Source: Lachnospiraceae bacterium UBA1818 (GTDB lineage: Bacteria; Bacillota; Clostridia; Lachnospirales; Lachnospiraceae). From it: a stretch of DNA of 62,828 nucleotides. Under the pieces are notes generated by a model that had not been told where the DNA came from, did no database searches, and saw only the letters and a list, made by a program, of their open reading frames with translations. Of this stretch, positions 41,948 through 51,360 are shown one piece after another; position 1 is the first letter of the stretch, and the number at the start of each line of letters is the position of its first letter. Location of the stretch: positions 1 to 62,828 of the forward strand of contig CAJFQZ010000011.1 in assembly GCA_904419285.1 (NCBI GenBank), in the 5' to 3' direction. The translations under genes and the position numbers were made by a program.

Positions 41948-44176
41948 CTATTTTTCCAACACGAAGATCCTGGAATCGAAGTCGCAGCTCGGTCTCATTC
42001 CCGGCAGCAGCTCCCCCGAATCTGCATCACTGGTTACAAGTCCCACATTCATCAGCTCATCTCCATAGTATTCGCCCCGCAGGGCCCCGTCCTCGGATAC
42101 TCTGTAAACGCTGTCCGGCTCCAGTCCTCTCAGCTTCACTCTCGTATAACCCATATTGATACCGTTGAGTGTCCGATACCACCCAACGACTGCAGTCTTC
42201 CGGTCTCCGCTGACCGACATCCAGGCCGTAACATTGCCTTCAAACGGGCTTTCCAGACGGTAGAAACTGCCAAACTGCAGGACACTGCGGTATTTTTTCA
42301 TAAATGTGATCTGGCGCTTCACTTCTTCCTGTTCCTCCGCTGTCAGCCGGTTCAGATCCAGCTCATAGCCGAAGGTTCCGAAGCACGCCACATTTGCCCT
42401 CGTATAAAGCGGGGTGCTGCGCATGATCTGGTGATTCGGCGATGCGGACACGTGCGCCCCGATGCTGCTGATCGGATAACAGTAGGATGTGCCGTACTGG
42501 ATCTTCAGCCGTTCCGCGGCATCCGTATCGTCGCTTGCCCATCCCTGCGGTGCGTAATACAGAAGTCCCGGATCAAAACGGCCTCCGCCGCTTGCACAGG
42601 ACTCGAACAGTACCTCCGGGAACGCCGTGTTCAGCCTGTCATAGAGATCGTATACTCCCAGAATATACCGGTGGAACACTTCACCCTGCCGGTCCGCCGG
42701 GAGCGCTGCCGACCAGCACTCTGTGATGCTGCGGTTCATATCCCATTTCACATAGGACACCTTCCCGCTGCCGAGGATCTCCGCCATCCTGTCATAGATA
42801 TAGTCCACAACTTCTTTCCGCGAGAAATCAAGCACATACTGATAGCGTCCCTGGGACTGCCGGCGCTCCGGTACGGACAGGATCCAGTCCGGATGCTCCC
42901 GGTAAAGATCCGAATCCTTGTTCACCATCTCAGGTTCGAACCAGAGTCCGAACTTCATTCCAAGCGCCTCGATCTTCTGTGCCAGTCCCGTGATGCCTTC
43001 CGGCAGCCGTTCCGGATTTGCCTTCCAGTCCCCCAGCCCGGCCCGCTCACTGGTCCGCTTCCCGAACCAGCCGTCATCCAGCACAAAGAGTTCGATTCCC
43101 TGCTCCTTCGCCTTCTTAGCAATCTCCACGATCCGCTCTTCCGTGAAGTCAAAGTAAGTTGCCTCCCAGTTGTTGATCAGGATAGGCCTCTCCCGGTCTC
43201 GCCAGTATCCTCTCGCCAGTCTCTTCTGAAACAGGCGGTGGAAAGTCTGGCTCATGTCGTTCATTCCCCGGTCCGTATAGACCATGACTGCCTCGGGCGT
43301 CTGGAACTCCTCCCCCGGCTCCAGCTTCCAGTCAAACCATTCCGGATTGATCCCGAGGAGCACTCTCGTCGTATCATGTGTGTCTACTTCTGCCTGCGCG
43401 AGGAAATTTCCACTGTAGATCAGGCTGAATCCGATCACTTCTCCCTGAAACTCATCCGCAGTTGGACGCTTCAGGATGACAAACGGATTGTGCTCATGGG
43501 ATGAATGTCCCCTCATACTGCCCACAGACTGGATCCCCGTCTCCAGCCTCCGCTTCTTCGGATAGCGCTCCCTTGCCCAGGCGCCTGAAAACTGGATCCA
43601 GTCATAATCGTGATCCGGCAGATCCATGCAGAGGCTCATCGCCTTCAGCAGATGCACCGGCTTCTTCCCACAGTTTAAGAACCTGGCGCTGCGCGCGATG
43701 ATACCGCTGCCGGCAAACAATGTATACAACAGTTCCAGTTCGATCCCTGTCACCTTATCTTCCAGCACAAGCGTCAGCGTCTCCGCCTCACTGTCTGATT
43801 CCGTATAGGTAGCCGGAAGCCCCTTCAGCTTCGGCTTTCCTCCTGATACAGTGTGGCTCTTATAGCAGAAATCCGAGATCCTGCTGCCGTTCTCCTGAAG
43901 GATCTCCACCGCCGGACAGCGGTAATCCGTTGACCCGTACACGCCATATTCCTGCTTCACATGTTCCAGTGACAATGTTCTGTCATTTTCAAAAACATAG
44001 GATCCCATAGGGCGAGCCATCATTTCCAGAAGATAAGAATAGTCCTCCCTCTGGTGGATCCTTTTCCCGAAATAAAGCTGTCCCATCTGGCCGTTTGGAA
44101 GAACAGCCATGATATAGCTGATCTTATCGTTAAATAAATGGAACGTCCTGTTCTTCTCATGAAATACAATGCTCAT
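41948..44176 (-). CDS. GH36 alpha-galactosidase
   Basis: This 742-residue enzyme releases alpha-galactose from oligosaccharides such as raffinose and melibiose. It has no signal peptide, so it acts on imported sugars. GH36 motifs are present: FVLDDGWFGKR, the nucleophile Asp in VSYVKWDMNRSI, FESCASGGGRFDPG, and the acid/base Asp in WASDDTDAAERL. The start MSIVFHEK follows AAGGAGGAG. An AraC regulator and an AIM24 protein lie upstream on the same strand. The orphan MsmK ATPase 8 kb away could energise the uptake of its substrates. Confidence 0.94.
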   Translation of the reverse strand: MSIVFHEKNRTFHLFNDKISYIMAVLPNGQMGQLYFGKRIHQREDYSYLLEMMARPMGSYVFENDRTLSLEHVKQEYGVYGSTDYRCPAVEILQENGSRISDFCYKSHTVSGGKPKLKGLPATYTESDSEAETLTLVLEDKVTGIELELLYTLFAGSGIIARSARFLNCGKKPVHLLKAMSLCMDLPDHDYDWIQFSGAWARERYPKKRRLETGIQSVGSMRGHSSHEHNPFVILKRPTADEFQGEVIGFSLIYSGNFLAQAEVDTHDTTRVLLGINPEWFDWKLEPGEEFQTPEAVMVYTDRGMNDMSQTFHRLFQKRLARGYWRDRERPILINNWEATYFDFTEERIVEIAKKAKEQGIELFVLDDGWFGKRTSERAGLGDWKANPERLPEGITGLAQKIEALGMKFGLWFEPEMVNKDSDLYREHPDWILSVPERRQSQGRYQYVLDFSRKEVVDYIYDRMAEILGSGKVSYVKWDMNRSITECWSAALPADRQGEVFHRYILGVYDLYDRLNTAFPEVLFESCASGGGRFDPGLLYYAPQGWASDDTDAAERLKIQYGTSYCYPISSIGAHVSASPNHQIMRSTPLYTRANVACFGTFGYELDLNRLTAEEQEEVKRQITFMKKYRSVLQFGSFYRLESPFEGNVTAWMSVSGDRKTAVVGWYRTLNGINMGYTRVKLRGLEPDSVYRVSEDGALRGEYYGDELMNVGLVTSDADSGELLPGMRPSCDFDSRIFVLEK

Positions 44177-44271
44177 GTGTACTCCTCCTTGTCGTCTCAC
44201 AGATTGGTATCATCATATAAAAAAAGCGCGGAGAAGAACAGGCTGAAATGTTATATGAAACAGTCAAAATG

Positions 44272-45096
44272 TTAACTTCTGGTCTTTCTGTACTGGGTCG
44301 GCGTCACCCCGTTCTTCGCCTTGAACGACTTAGAAAACACAAGCGGATCGCTGTAACCGCAGGACAGCGCCACACTCTCCACAGAAAGATCCGTTATGAG
44401 CAGAAGCTCTGATGCCCGGGTCAGGCGGTAATTTGCCAGATACTCTTTCGGCGATACTGACAGTTCCCTCTGGAAAAGAGTGTACAGATAGCTTCTGTTG
44501 ATACACACATAATCCGCAATATCCGTGATATGGATCGGATTGCAGAAATTATCCTGAATAAACTCCACTGCCTTTCGGACATACAGACTTCCCATCTCCG
44601 CTTCACGGGCGGACATCACATCCAGCTCTTCCGAGAGCGCCCCGAAGAAAGAATACAGAAGCCCTTCCAGCACAAACTGATCCGCAGCTGTATAAGTATT
44701 GTGTCGGAGCATTTCACGAACAGCCATCTCCAGACTCTCCCCGCGGCTGCTCCGATAGATGAGCCGATTCTCCCCAAGCCCCATTCCTCTCAGATAGTCT
44801 GCGGCACGTTTCCCGTCAAATCCTACCCAGAGGTAAGTCCAGGGATCAGCCTGATCCGCCTGATAAAATGTCAGCGCGCCTGGCTCGATCAGGAACCCCT
44901 GGCCGGCTTCCAGCTCATATTTTGTCCCGCCGACACTGTAGCTTCCCTTTCCTTCCAGAATATAGTGGATGATGTAGTTTGGCCGGACGGCCGGTCCATA
45001 GCTGTGGAGAGACCTGCATCTGGCATATCCACAGTAGCACATGTACAGATCAGAAAACTGTCTCTCTCTTATCTCTAATACATACGAATCTTCCAT
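44272..45096 (-). CDS. AraC family regulator
   Basis: This 274-residue regulator has an N-terminal cupin-like sugar-sensing domain (IIHYILEGKGSYSVGGTKYE, ELEAGQGFLIEPG). Two helix-turn-helix units follow at about 175-270 (HITDIADYVCINRSYLYTLF; SVESVALSCGYSDPLVFSKS). The layout matches MsmR/RafR regulators of raffinose and melibiose genes, so control of the adjacent alpha-galactosidase is likely. It starts four bases after the AIM24 stop without a good ribosome site, so it is probably translationally coupled. A 95-base gap separates it from GH36. Confidence 0.92.
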   Translation of the reverse strand: MEDSYVLEIRERQFSDLYMCYCGYARCRSLHSYGPAVRPNYIIHYILEGKGSYSVGGTKYELEAGQGFLIEPGALTFYQADQADPWTYLWVGFDGKRAADYLRGMGLGENRLIYRSSRGESLEMAVREMLRHNTYTAADQFVLEGLLYSFFGALSEELDVMSAREAEMGSLYVRKAVEFIQDNFCNPIHITDIADYVCINRSYLYTLFQRELSVSPKEYLANYRLTRASELLLITDLSVESVALSCGYSDPLVFSKSFKAKNGVTPTQYRKTRS

Positions 45097-45100
45097 ATTA

Positions 45101-45781
45101 TCATGACTTCGGCGGCATGAAGCTCAAGATCAGCTGTGCCACATTTGAAATCGGCATAGTCTGAAGCCATACGCGCCCCGGTCCTGTCACAACCGTATTG
45201 AACAAGCCCTCGCCCCCGAATACCATATTCTTCAGCCCGGGCACTGTCCTGACCTCAATGCTGCAGGTGCCCTCCATTGCAGCCAGATAGCCTGTGTCCA
45301 CCACGATCTGCTGTCCCGGCTGAAGTTCATAGTCCACCACATGTCCGTCAAACTCAAGGAACGCCGTTCCCTGTCCGGAAAGCCGCTGCATGATGAATCC
45401 TTCTCCTCCGAAGAAGCCTGATCCCAGTTTTTTCTGAAAAAATACAGACAGCTCCACTCCTGACTCTGCTGCCAGGAATCCTGACTTCTGCACGATGATC
45501 TCCCTTCCCGGTCCGATCTCATATGCATTGATCTGCCCCGGGAAACTGGATGCAAATGCGATCAGGCCGTTTCCTCCCTGAGCTGTGTAGCGGTTCTGAA
45601 AGAGCGCCTCCCCTGCAAACATCCTTCCGATCGCCTTGCCGATCCCTCCCCCGGTAGTCGTCTCCATCTTCATATTGGGCGACATCCAGCTCATGGATCC
45701 CCGCTCTGTGATCATCTGTTCTCCGCCCTCCAGATAGCACACTACTACAGGGAGGGTCTCTCCTTTAATCTCATATCTCAT
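45101..45781 (-). CDS. AIM24/TIGR00266 family protein
   Basis: This 226-residue protein consists of tandem beta-rich repeats with many Gly and Phe residues, for example GGGIGKAIGRMFAGEALFQN, LGSGFFGGEGFIMQRLSG and MVFGGEGLFNTVVTGPGRVW. This matches the TIGR00266/AIM24 family, whose bacterial role is unknown. The start follows AAGGAGGAAGG. It is the first gene before the AraC regulator. No separate promoter is obvious, because the terminator of the histidine kinase gene lies directly upstream. Confidence 0.87.
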   Translation of the reverse strand: MRYEIKGETLPVVVCYLEGGEQMITERGSMSWMSPNMKMETTTGGGIGKAIGRMFAGEALFQNRYTAQGGNGLIAFASSFPGQINAYEIGPGREIIVQKSGFLAAESGVELSVFFQKKLGSGFFGGEGFIMQRLSGQGTAFLEFDGHVVDYELQPGQQIVVDTGYLAAMEGTCSIEVRTVPGLKNMVFGGEGLFNTVVTGPGRVWLQTMPISNVAQLILSFMPPKS

Positions 45782-45824
45782 GTTCCTTCCTCCTTACATA
45801 TCTTCCTGCCCCAGGCACAAAAAG

Positions 45825-45868
45825 CCCTGCACATGGTGTAATCTATTTCCATACTACCATATGCAGGG
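45825..45868 (-). terminator. Terminator of the histidine kinase operon
   Basis: On the minus strand CCCTGCATATGGT pairs with ACCATGTGCAGGG (one mismatch) and is followed by CTTTTTG. It sits between the kinase stop and the AIM24 gene. Confidence 0.7.
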
Positions 45869-45887
45869 ACTTATTTCATTATTTTTC

Positions 45888-48074
45888 TCACGCGGTGCTC
45901 CCGGCTCTTTCGCTCTCCGTCGTCTCCTCTTCCTCCGGGATCTCCGTCTTCGGCAGAGTGATCTCCGCCTTGAACAAATCCGCCTCCGTCGAGATCCTAA
46001 GAGTCCCGTGCTGCAGCTCCGTGAAGCTCTTCGCGATGGCGAGTCCGAGACCGGATCCTTCTGTGTTTCTGGAAGTATCACCGCGCACAAACCGGTCCGT
46101 GATCTCATCCACATTAAAGTCCAGTTCGGCGGCCGACACATTTTTCATAGAAATATGCACGTCATTTTCTGTCTCTGTCATCTCGACGTACACCCGCGTG
46201 TGCGGCATCGCATACTTCGTGATATTGACGATCAGATTCTCAAAGATCCGGTACGTCTTCTGGCTGTCCAGCCACATCACCAGCTTATGTTCCGGCAGTT
46301 TCCAGCGGAACTCCAGGTTCGCCTCCGCGATCTTCCTGTCATTCTCCAGCCCGACCTGCTTGAGCAGATCCACAATATCCACCTTCATATAATGCATGAC
46401 CACATTCTTGCTGGCCGCCTTGCTGATCTCGAACAGATCCTCTATCAGAACCTTCAGCCGCAGAGACTTTTTCTCCAGAACCTCAATATATTCTTTTCTC
46501 TTTTCCTCATCTTCCTCATTTTTCAGAAGATCCACATAGGTGATGATCGCGGTCAGAGGCGTCCGCAGATCATGGGAGACATTCGTCACCAGCTCTGTTT
46601 TCATCCTCTCATTCTTGACCTCTTCCTCCACCGCTTTCTTGAAGCCCTTCTGGATCTTCTTCAGCTCATCCTGGATCGGATTGAACAGGCCGATGTCGCC
46701 CTCAATGGGCACATCCAGATGACCTTCCGCGAGCTGATTGGTCGATCTCAGGAGCAGCTTATATTTCCCCTGCAGATCATTTGTATATTTCCTCAGGAAA
46801 AGGAACAGGATGACTGAGTATATGATCAGTGCAAATGTCCCGTAATACCAGAACAGGCACACAATAAACAGGATCGCGAAGTTGATCAGCACGATCTTCA
46901 GTATGGTCCGGTTTGTCTTATCCCGGAAATCCAGGTGAAGCAGAGCATCGTACTGTTTCGCCAGAAACTGCTTCATCCTCCGGAAGATTCCGCCGGCTTT
47001 CCGCTTCATAGCCCCTCCATATGCGTCACCTCCCTTTCTGATACGCCGGACGAGTTTCGCTGTCAGCGTCCTCTCACTCCAGTACGCACGCTTCATCCGG
47101 ATCATGGCGCGAAGAGACGTCACGGCCCAGAAGATCAGCCCGAATACAACTGCCCACATCACAAAATTGAGCACCATTGCAAGTACCTCTTCCGCTCTTC
47201 CATCCCCCGGCAGAAGTGTACCTTTGACCGTATGATATACCAGATACGCCGGTATATTGGCAAGGTCTGCAGACGCCAGCATAAGAAAGAGCATCGCAGC
47301 CGGGATCTCAAAAGGCACCCGGAAGATCTTCATCTCACTGATATCCAGCCTCTTGATGCAGGGCAGCAGGAGCGCCGCCGCTGCTGCCAGCAGCGTCATC
47401 ATCTCCAGTGTATCCTGATATGCCGGCGCATAGGTGAAATTATAGAAGCTCAGTTCCACCGGGCTCTGCACCTCACTGTATGCATTCAGGTTTGCCTCTG
47501 TCATTCCATAGATGATGCTGACATCTGACGGCGTGGAAATAATCCCCGAATAATTGTACTGCGCCTCCTCCTCATCATTGAGATACCTCTGCTCCATATT
47601 GTAGGCTGTCTCCGGATCGAGCGCCTCGCCGTCCACCTGGATATCCGTCAGCACGCCTTCCTCTCCGTACGAAAATTCCGCCCGGAATGCATAATACTCT
47701 CCATCCCGGTCAGTCAGCCGCCCCGCTTCCGTCTCACTGGTATCATCCAGCAGTGATCCGCCGTCCGCATCAAAAATCCCATAATCCATGTATCTTCTCG
47801 TCAGGTCAAAAGAACTCTGGCCGTATGATTCCAGCACTTCCGACAGCGCAGTCTCTTTTGAGTACTCATTATATAAGATATAGTTTCCTTCGCTCAGGTC
47901 ACTGCCCATCTCATAGAGCGTCTCCATCTGTCTCTCTCCGATATCCTCTGACGACTCCACCCAGGAAGCCAGCTCCGGATATCGGATCAGCATCACCGCT
48001 GAACAGATGCACAGAAGGAGCGCGGCTGCGATCAGTCCCGCTTTACGGCTGTTTGTCGATCTTGTATCCAACAC
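45888..48074 (-). CDS. Membrane sensor histidine kinase
   Basis: This 728-residue sensor has an N-terminal helix (AGLIAAALLLCICSAVMLI), an extracellular domain of about 200 residues, then roughly six further helices. HAMP-like and HisKA parts follow, with the phospho-His in VTNVSHDLRTPLTAI, and the ATP domain with N box NLIVNITKYAMPHT and G box GSGLGLAIAKSF. It starts with GTG inside the response regulator gene, overlapping by 32 bases. The signal is unknown. The upstream neighbours (DedA, glycosyltransferase, acyltransferase) suggest a membrane or envelope signal. Confidence 0.92.
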   Translation of the reverse strand: MLDTRSTNSRKAGLIAAALLLCICSAVMLIRYPELASWVESSEDIGERQMETLYEMGSDLSEGNYILYNEYSKETALSEVLESYGQSSFDLTRRYMDYGIFDADGGSLLDDTSETEAGRLTDRDGEYYAFRAEFSYGEEGVLTDIQVDGEALDPETAYNMEQRYLNDEEEAQYNYSGIISTPSDVSIIYGMTEANLNAYSEVQSPVELSFYNFTYAPAYQDTLEMMTLLAAAAALLLPCIKRLDISEMKIFRVPFEIPAAMLFLMLASADLANIPAYLVYHTVKGTLLPGDGRAEEVLAMVLNFVMWAVVFGLIFWAVTSLRAMIRMKRAYWSERTLTAKLVRRIRKGGDAYGGAMKRKAGGIFRRMKQFLAKQYDALLHLDFRDKTNRTILKIVLINFAILFIVCLFWYYGTFALIIYSVILFLFLRKYTNDLQGKYKLLLRSTNQLAEGHLDVPIEGDIGLFNPIQDELKKIQKGFKKAVEEEVKNERMKTELVTNVSHDLRTPLTAIITYVDLLKNEEDEEKRKEYIEVLEKKSLRLKVLIEDLFEISKAASKNVVMHYMKVDIVDLLKQVGLENDRKIAEANLEFRWKLPEHKLVMWLDSQKTYRIFENLIVNITKYAMPHTRVYVEMTETENDVHISMKNVSAAELDFNVDEITDRFVRGDTSRNTEGSGLGLAIAKSFTELQHGTLRISTEADLFKAEITLPKTEIPEEEETTESERAGSTA

Positions 48075-48741
48075 CCCACACCACCTTCAAATATTTCGGA
48101 TTCTTCGGATCCAGCTCAATCTTCTCCCGGATATTCCTCACATGGACCATGATCGTGTCCGTGTTGATCGCTTTCTCCTGCCATACCCTCTCGTAAATCT
48201 CTTCCGACGAGAACACTCTCCCCGGATTTTTCGCGAGAAGCAGGAGGATCTTGTACTCGATGGGAGTCATCTTCACCGGCACTCCGTCCACAGATACTTC
48301 CACCGTATCCTCATTGATCTCAAGTCCACCGATCACATGGACATTGTCTTTCGGCGTCAGTTTTTCAAGAAATTTCCTGTATCTTCTGAGCTGTGAGTTC
48401 ACTCTCGCCATCAGCTCCATGGGTGTGAACGGTTTCGTCACATAGTCGTCGGCGCCGATGTTAAGCCCCGTGATCTTATCTACTTCCTCCGACTTGGCGG
48501 ACAGCATGATCACCGGAAAATCGTACTTCTCCCTCAGCTTCATCGTCATGCGGATCCCGTCCATCCTCGGCATCATGATATCTACGATGGCAAGATGGAT
48601 CTCTTCCTTCTCGATGATCTCCAGGCCTTCTACTCCGTCCGCTGCCTGAAACACCTGATAGCCCTGGCTCTGCAGATAGATCTGAACACCTTCCCTGATC
48701 TCCTTGTCATCCTCAACGATCAAAATGTGATTAGTTTCCAT
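48043..48741 (-). CDS. OmpR/VanR-type response regulator
   Basis: This 232-residue regulator has a receiver domain (ILIVEDD, phospho-Asp in AIVDIMMPRMDG, Lys in VTKPFTPMEL) and a C-terminal winged helix (PIEYKILLLLAKNPGRVFSS, TIMVHVRNIREKIE, WGVGYKID). It pairs with the overlapping histidine kinase. It begins 40 bases after the acyltransferase gene with no terminator between, so it may also be read from the DedA promoter. The target genes are not shown. Confidence 0.93.
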   Translation of the reverse strand: METNHILIVEDDKEIREGVQIYLQSQGYQVFQAADGVEGLEIIEKEEIHLAIVDIMMPRMDGIRMTMKLREKYDFPVIMLSAKSEEVDKITGLNIGADDYVTKPFTPMELMARVNSQLRRYRKFLEKLTPKDNVHVIGGLEINEDTVEVSVDGVPVKMTPIEYKILLLLAKNPGRVFSSEEIYERVWQEKAINTDTIMVHVRNIREKIELDPKNPKYLKVVWGVGYKIDKQP

Positions 48742-48781
48742 GATAAGTCTCCTTTTCTTCTAAGTAATCCTGTAATGCCGT

Positions 48782-49441
48782 TTAAAGGGCTCCCATTCTT
48801 TTCACCGCAGCCTCCGTATCTTTCTCCGACGCAGCCTGTACGGCATGGTCCGCATTCACCGGGAGGTCCGGTATCTGATTCTTCTTCACTACTCCATAAT
48901 CTTTCACCGCCACAAAAGCTTTGGAAAAAGGCAGCGGTATGGCGTACTTATCCCATCTGCGGTTCAGTCGGACACAGGCGGAATAAGAGATGCTGATCCC
49001 TACAAATTCTTCCTCGCCATGCTCTGACAGATAGAATGCCAGCTTTTTCGGCTCATGTCTCGGCCCCAGCGGGCCGTCAAGAGCCACCGCGATAGAATGC
49101 TCTTTCTCATAAGTGTCCTGTACGATCTTCTTCAGTGCGGCAAAAGCCTTGTATCCGTCCGGCACCCGCAGGGCGTGGCCTCCGCACCGCTCTACCATAT
49201 GTTCTATATAATTTCCTCTCGTATCCGCCGTTACGATAACGTCAACCGGCCTTGTCCGGTGAGCCAGCTTCTCCAGGACCAGATTCATAAAGAAGCTGTC
49301 CTCATGCCAGAATCCGAAGATCTGGCTGTCCCCGAACTGTGTATCTTCTTCCCATTCAATGTGCATCGTTTTATCCAGGAGTGTCAGGTAATTAACGAAT
49401 AACCACTGCAGAATGCTCTCCCCGATTTTCTTCCTCTTCAT
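48782..49441 (-). CDS. DUF374 lysophospholipid acyltransferase-like protein
   Basis: This 219-residue protein resembles the DUF374 branch of lysophospholipid acyltransferases. It has the block GFWHEDSFF in place of the usual HxxxxD, the stretch TADTRGNYIEHMVERCGG, and DGPLGPRHEPKKL, the family's DGPRGP signature. The start MKRKKIGES follows AAGGAAGAGG and overlaps the end of the glycosyltransferase by 50 bases. Its place between a lipid-type glycosyltransferase and DedA suggests glycolipid or lipid-anchor synthesis at the inner membrane face. Confidence 0.83.
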   Translation of the reverse strand: MKRKKIGESILQWLFVNYLTLLDKTMHIEWEEDTQFGDSQIFGFWHEDSFFMNLVLEKLAHRTRPVDVIVTADTRGNYIEHMVERCGGHALRVPDGYKAFAALKKIVQDTYEKEHSIAVALDGPLGPRHEPKKLAFYLSEHGEEEFVGISISYSACVRLNRRWDKYAIPLPFSKAFVAVKDYGVVKKNQIPDLPVNADHAVQAASEKDTEAAVKRMGAL

Positions 49442-50699
49442 AAAGCGCCTCTTCCTTTCTGTCTGTATTGAGCACATGCTCCTGCATCCTTCTCTCTTCC
49501 CTCTTTCTGCAGATACATTGATTGTAGAGCATCTCCTCATATCTGGCAAGTCTGGATGACCGGTAATTCCCGGCGCTCAAAGCCGCCGCTGCCCCCATCT
49601 TTTCAAGCCTTTTTTCATCCAGTGCTTCGGTCACCCGGTCCGCCCAGGCGCTCTCGTCCTCTTCCGTCAGGAACCCATTCACACCGTCCTCTACGATGTC
49701 ATCAGATCCCACCGCGTGCACTGCAACGACCGGATCGCCGGCAGCCATGGCCTCCGCCAGCACGATTCCCTGTGTCTCAGACCTGGATGCAAAAAGAAAC
49801 AGATCCGACGCGTTCAGAAAATCCTTCACCTCCTGGTTGGGTACATTTCCCAGAAAAGTAACCAGATCACTGATCCCGAGATCCTCCGCCAGCATCTTCA
49901 GTTCCTCCATCCGGCTTCCGCCGCCGATGATGAGCACCTGGAAATCATTTCCCCTCTTCCGGCAAAGCTCTGCTATCCCCCGAAGGAGGAATTCATAGTT
50001 TTTCTCTTTTTCCAGCCTCGACACTGTGGCCAGAAGATATCTCTTCCCGTTTCCGAATTTACTTCTGAGCTCGGCCGCCCGTCCCTCATCCTTTCTGAAG
50101 AACGCCTCATCAAGCCCGGTGGGGAACACCTCCACTCTCGTGGAAGTCCCATAATCCTTTATGACCTGGCGCATGCCCGCCGACGGAGCCAGCACCATGT
50201 CGCACCGGTCGGCAAACCATCTCATATAGGCAGGGATCACTTTTCTGCGGATCCATCCAACAGTCCTTCTCCAGAGTACCGGTGTCTTCTCCCCGACCCG
50301 AAAGCAGAGGATATAATGGAGATATTCCTCGTAGCGTGTATGATATGTATAGATTACCGGAATCCCATACTTCTTTCCCAGATACAGCGCGCACGGTCCG
50401 ACGAACATGGGATGATGCACATGGATGCAGTCATATCGTTCTTTACGGAATTCCCTCAGGATCTCCAGAGGGATCACTCCCGGGTATACCATCCCGTTAT
50501 CCATCCTTTTCTTCTGTATATGATACCGGACGATCCTCTCCGGCGCGCCGGCGTCCTCCTCCGCTGTATCTCCGTACTCCGGTGCAAACACGGTCACTTC
50601 ATGCCCCAGCCGGATCAGTTCATGGGCCTGTCGTTCCACGGAGATCGGCACACCGCCTACGAACGGTCTGTAATTATTTGTCAGCATTGCTATCTTCAT
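49392..50699 (-). CDS. GT4 glycosyltransferase, probably for membrane glycolipid
   Basis: This 435-residue GT-B glycosyltransferase has the N-terminal donor-side pattern MKIAMLTNNYRPFVGGVPIS, HVHHPMFVG and YHTRYEEYLHY, followed by the GT4 motif with its EX7E (SRSETQGIVLAEAMAAG). This resembles diacylglycerol glucosyltransferases and other GT4 lipid enzymes of Gram-positives, but the acceptor cannot be read. The C-terminal 40 residues are a charged tail encoded over the start of the acyltransferase gene. It lies 66 bases after DedA. Confidence 0.9.
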   Translation of the reverse strand: MKIAMLTNNYRPFVGGVPISVERQAHELIRLGHEVTVFAPEYGDTAEEDAGAPERIVRYHIQKKRMDNGMVYPGVIPLEILREFRKERYDCIHVHHPMFVGPCALYLGKKYGIPVIYTYHTRYEEYLHYILCFRVGEKTPVLWRRTVGWIRRKVIPAYMRWFADRCDMVLAPSAGMRQVIKDYGTSTRVEVFPTGLDEAFFRKDEGRAAELRSKFGNGKRYLLATVSRLEKEKNYEFLLRGIAELCRKRGNDFQVLIIGGGSRMEELKMLAEDLGISDLVTFLGNVPNQEVKDFLNASDLFLFASRSETQGIVLAEAMAAGDPVVAVHAVGSDDIVEDGVNGFLTEEDESAWADRVTEALDEKRLEKMGAAAALSAGNYRSSRLARYEEMLYNQCICRKREERRMQEHVLNTDRKEEALYEEEENRGEHSAVVIR

Positions 50700-50765
50700 G
50701 TATAACTCCCCCTTTTCGGTCTTTCCTCTGCTGTCTGAGAACGGCTTCCCGCTGCGCTGCCCGCT

Positions 50766-51275
50766 CTATGACAAGAACCTGATCGCGGCTTCCCCAAAGA
50801 AATATCCTGCGCCTACAAACCCCAGGTTCCACAGGAAAATGCCGCACAGTGAACTCACGGTATACTTTACAAAATCCATCTTTACCATCCCAGCCGGGAT
50901 CGAGATAAGAGTCCTCACCATAGGAAGGAGCTTGCTCACGAACACTCCTATACTCCCCTTCTCCCTGAGGAACTCCATCTTCTCCTCGATCACCGCCTGA
51001 TGCTTCGGAAATTTTTTAAAATAGAATCCCATCACCCTCGGTCCGCCCAGGCGTCCCAGCAGATATAAGATCCAGCTTCCGGTCAGTCCCGCCAAAACCG
51101 TCAGGACCATGACGATGGGAAAACTGATCTCGCCCTTTGCCGCCCAGATCCCTGACAGCGGCATGATAACGCCCGCCGGGAACCCGGGAAGGTTCATGTA
51201 TTCCAGCAGCACGATCAGATAGATGAAAAAGGCTCCATATTGTATAAAATAGTCGGTTAATGTCTGGATATTCAT
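50766..51275 (-). CDS. DedA family membrane protein
   Basis: This 169-residue protein has about five membrane or re-entrant helices and the DedA pattern: EYMNLPGFPAGVIMPLSG, then FLREKGSIGVFVSKLLPMVRTLISIPAGMVKMD. DedA proteins act as lipid flippases or scramblases, for example for undecaprenyl phosphate. It is shorter than the usual ~200 residues. It leads the operon DedA, GT4, acyltransferase, response regulator, kinase. A stable leader hairpin covers its ribosome site, which suggests regulated translation. Confidence 0.9.
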   Translation of the reverse strand: MNIQTLTDYFIQYGAFFIYLIVLLEYMNLPGFPAGVIMPLSGIWAAKGEISFPIVMVLTVLAGLTGSWILYLLGRLGGPRVMGFYFKKFPKHQAVIEEKMEFLREKGSIGVFVSKLLPMVRTLISIPAGMVKMDFVKYTVSSLCGIFLWNLGFVGAGYFFGEAAIRFLS

Positions 51276-51279
51276 AGAT

Positions 51280-51331
51280 ACAGCCCCCTTTAACTGTTTA
51301 CAGGATATCCTGTAAATCTAAAGGAGGCTGT
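51280..51331 (-). promoter_or_regulatory. Leader hairpin covering the DedA ribosome site
   Basis: On the minus strand the outer arms ACAGCCTCCTTTA and TAAAGGGGGCTGT pair over 13 bases (one G-U). They enclose a second, perfect 20-base palindrome TTTACAGGATATCCTGTAAA. The right outer arm contains the AAAGGGGG ribosome site. The 20-base palindrome could also be a repressor operator. Confidence 0.65.
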
Positions 51332-51360
51332 TATAAGATTCAAAAGATTTTCTTAAGATT

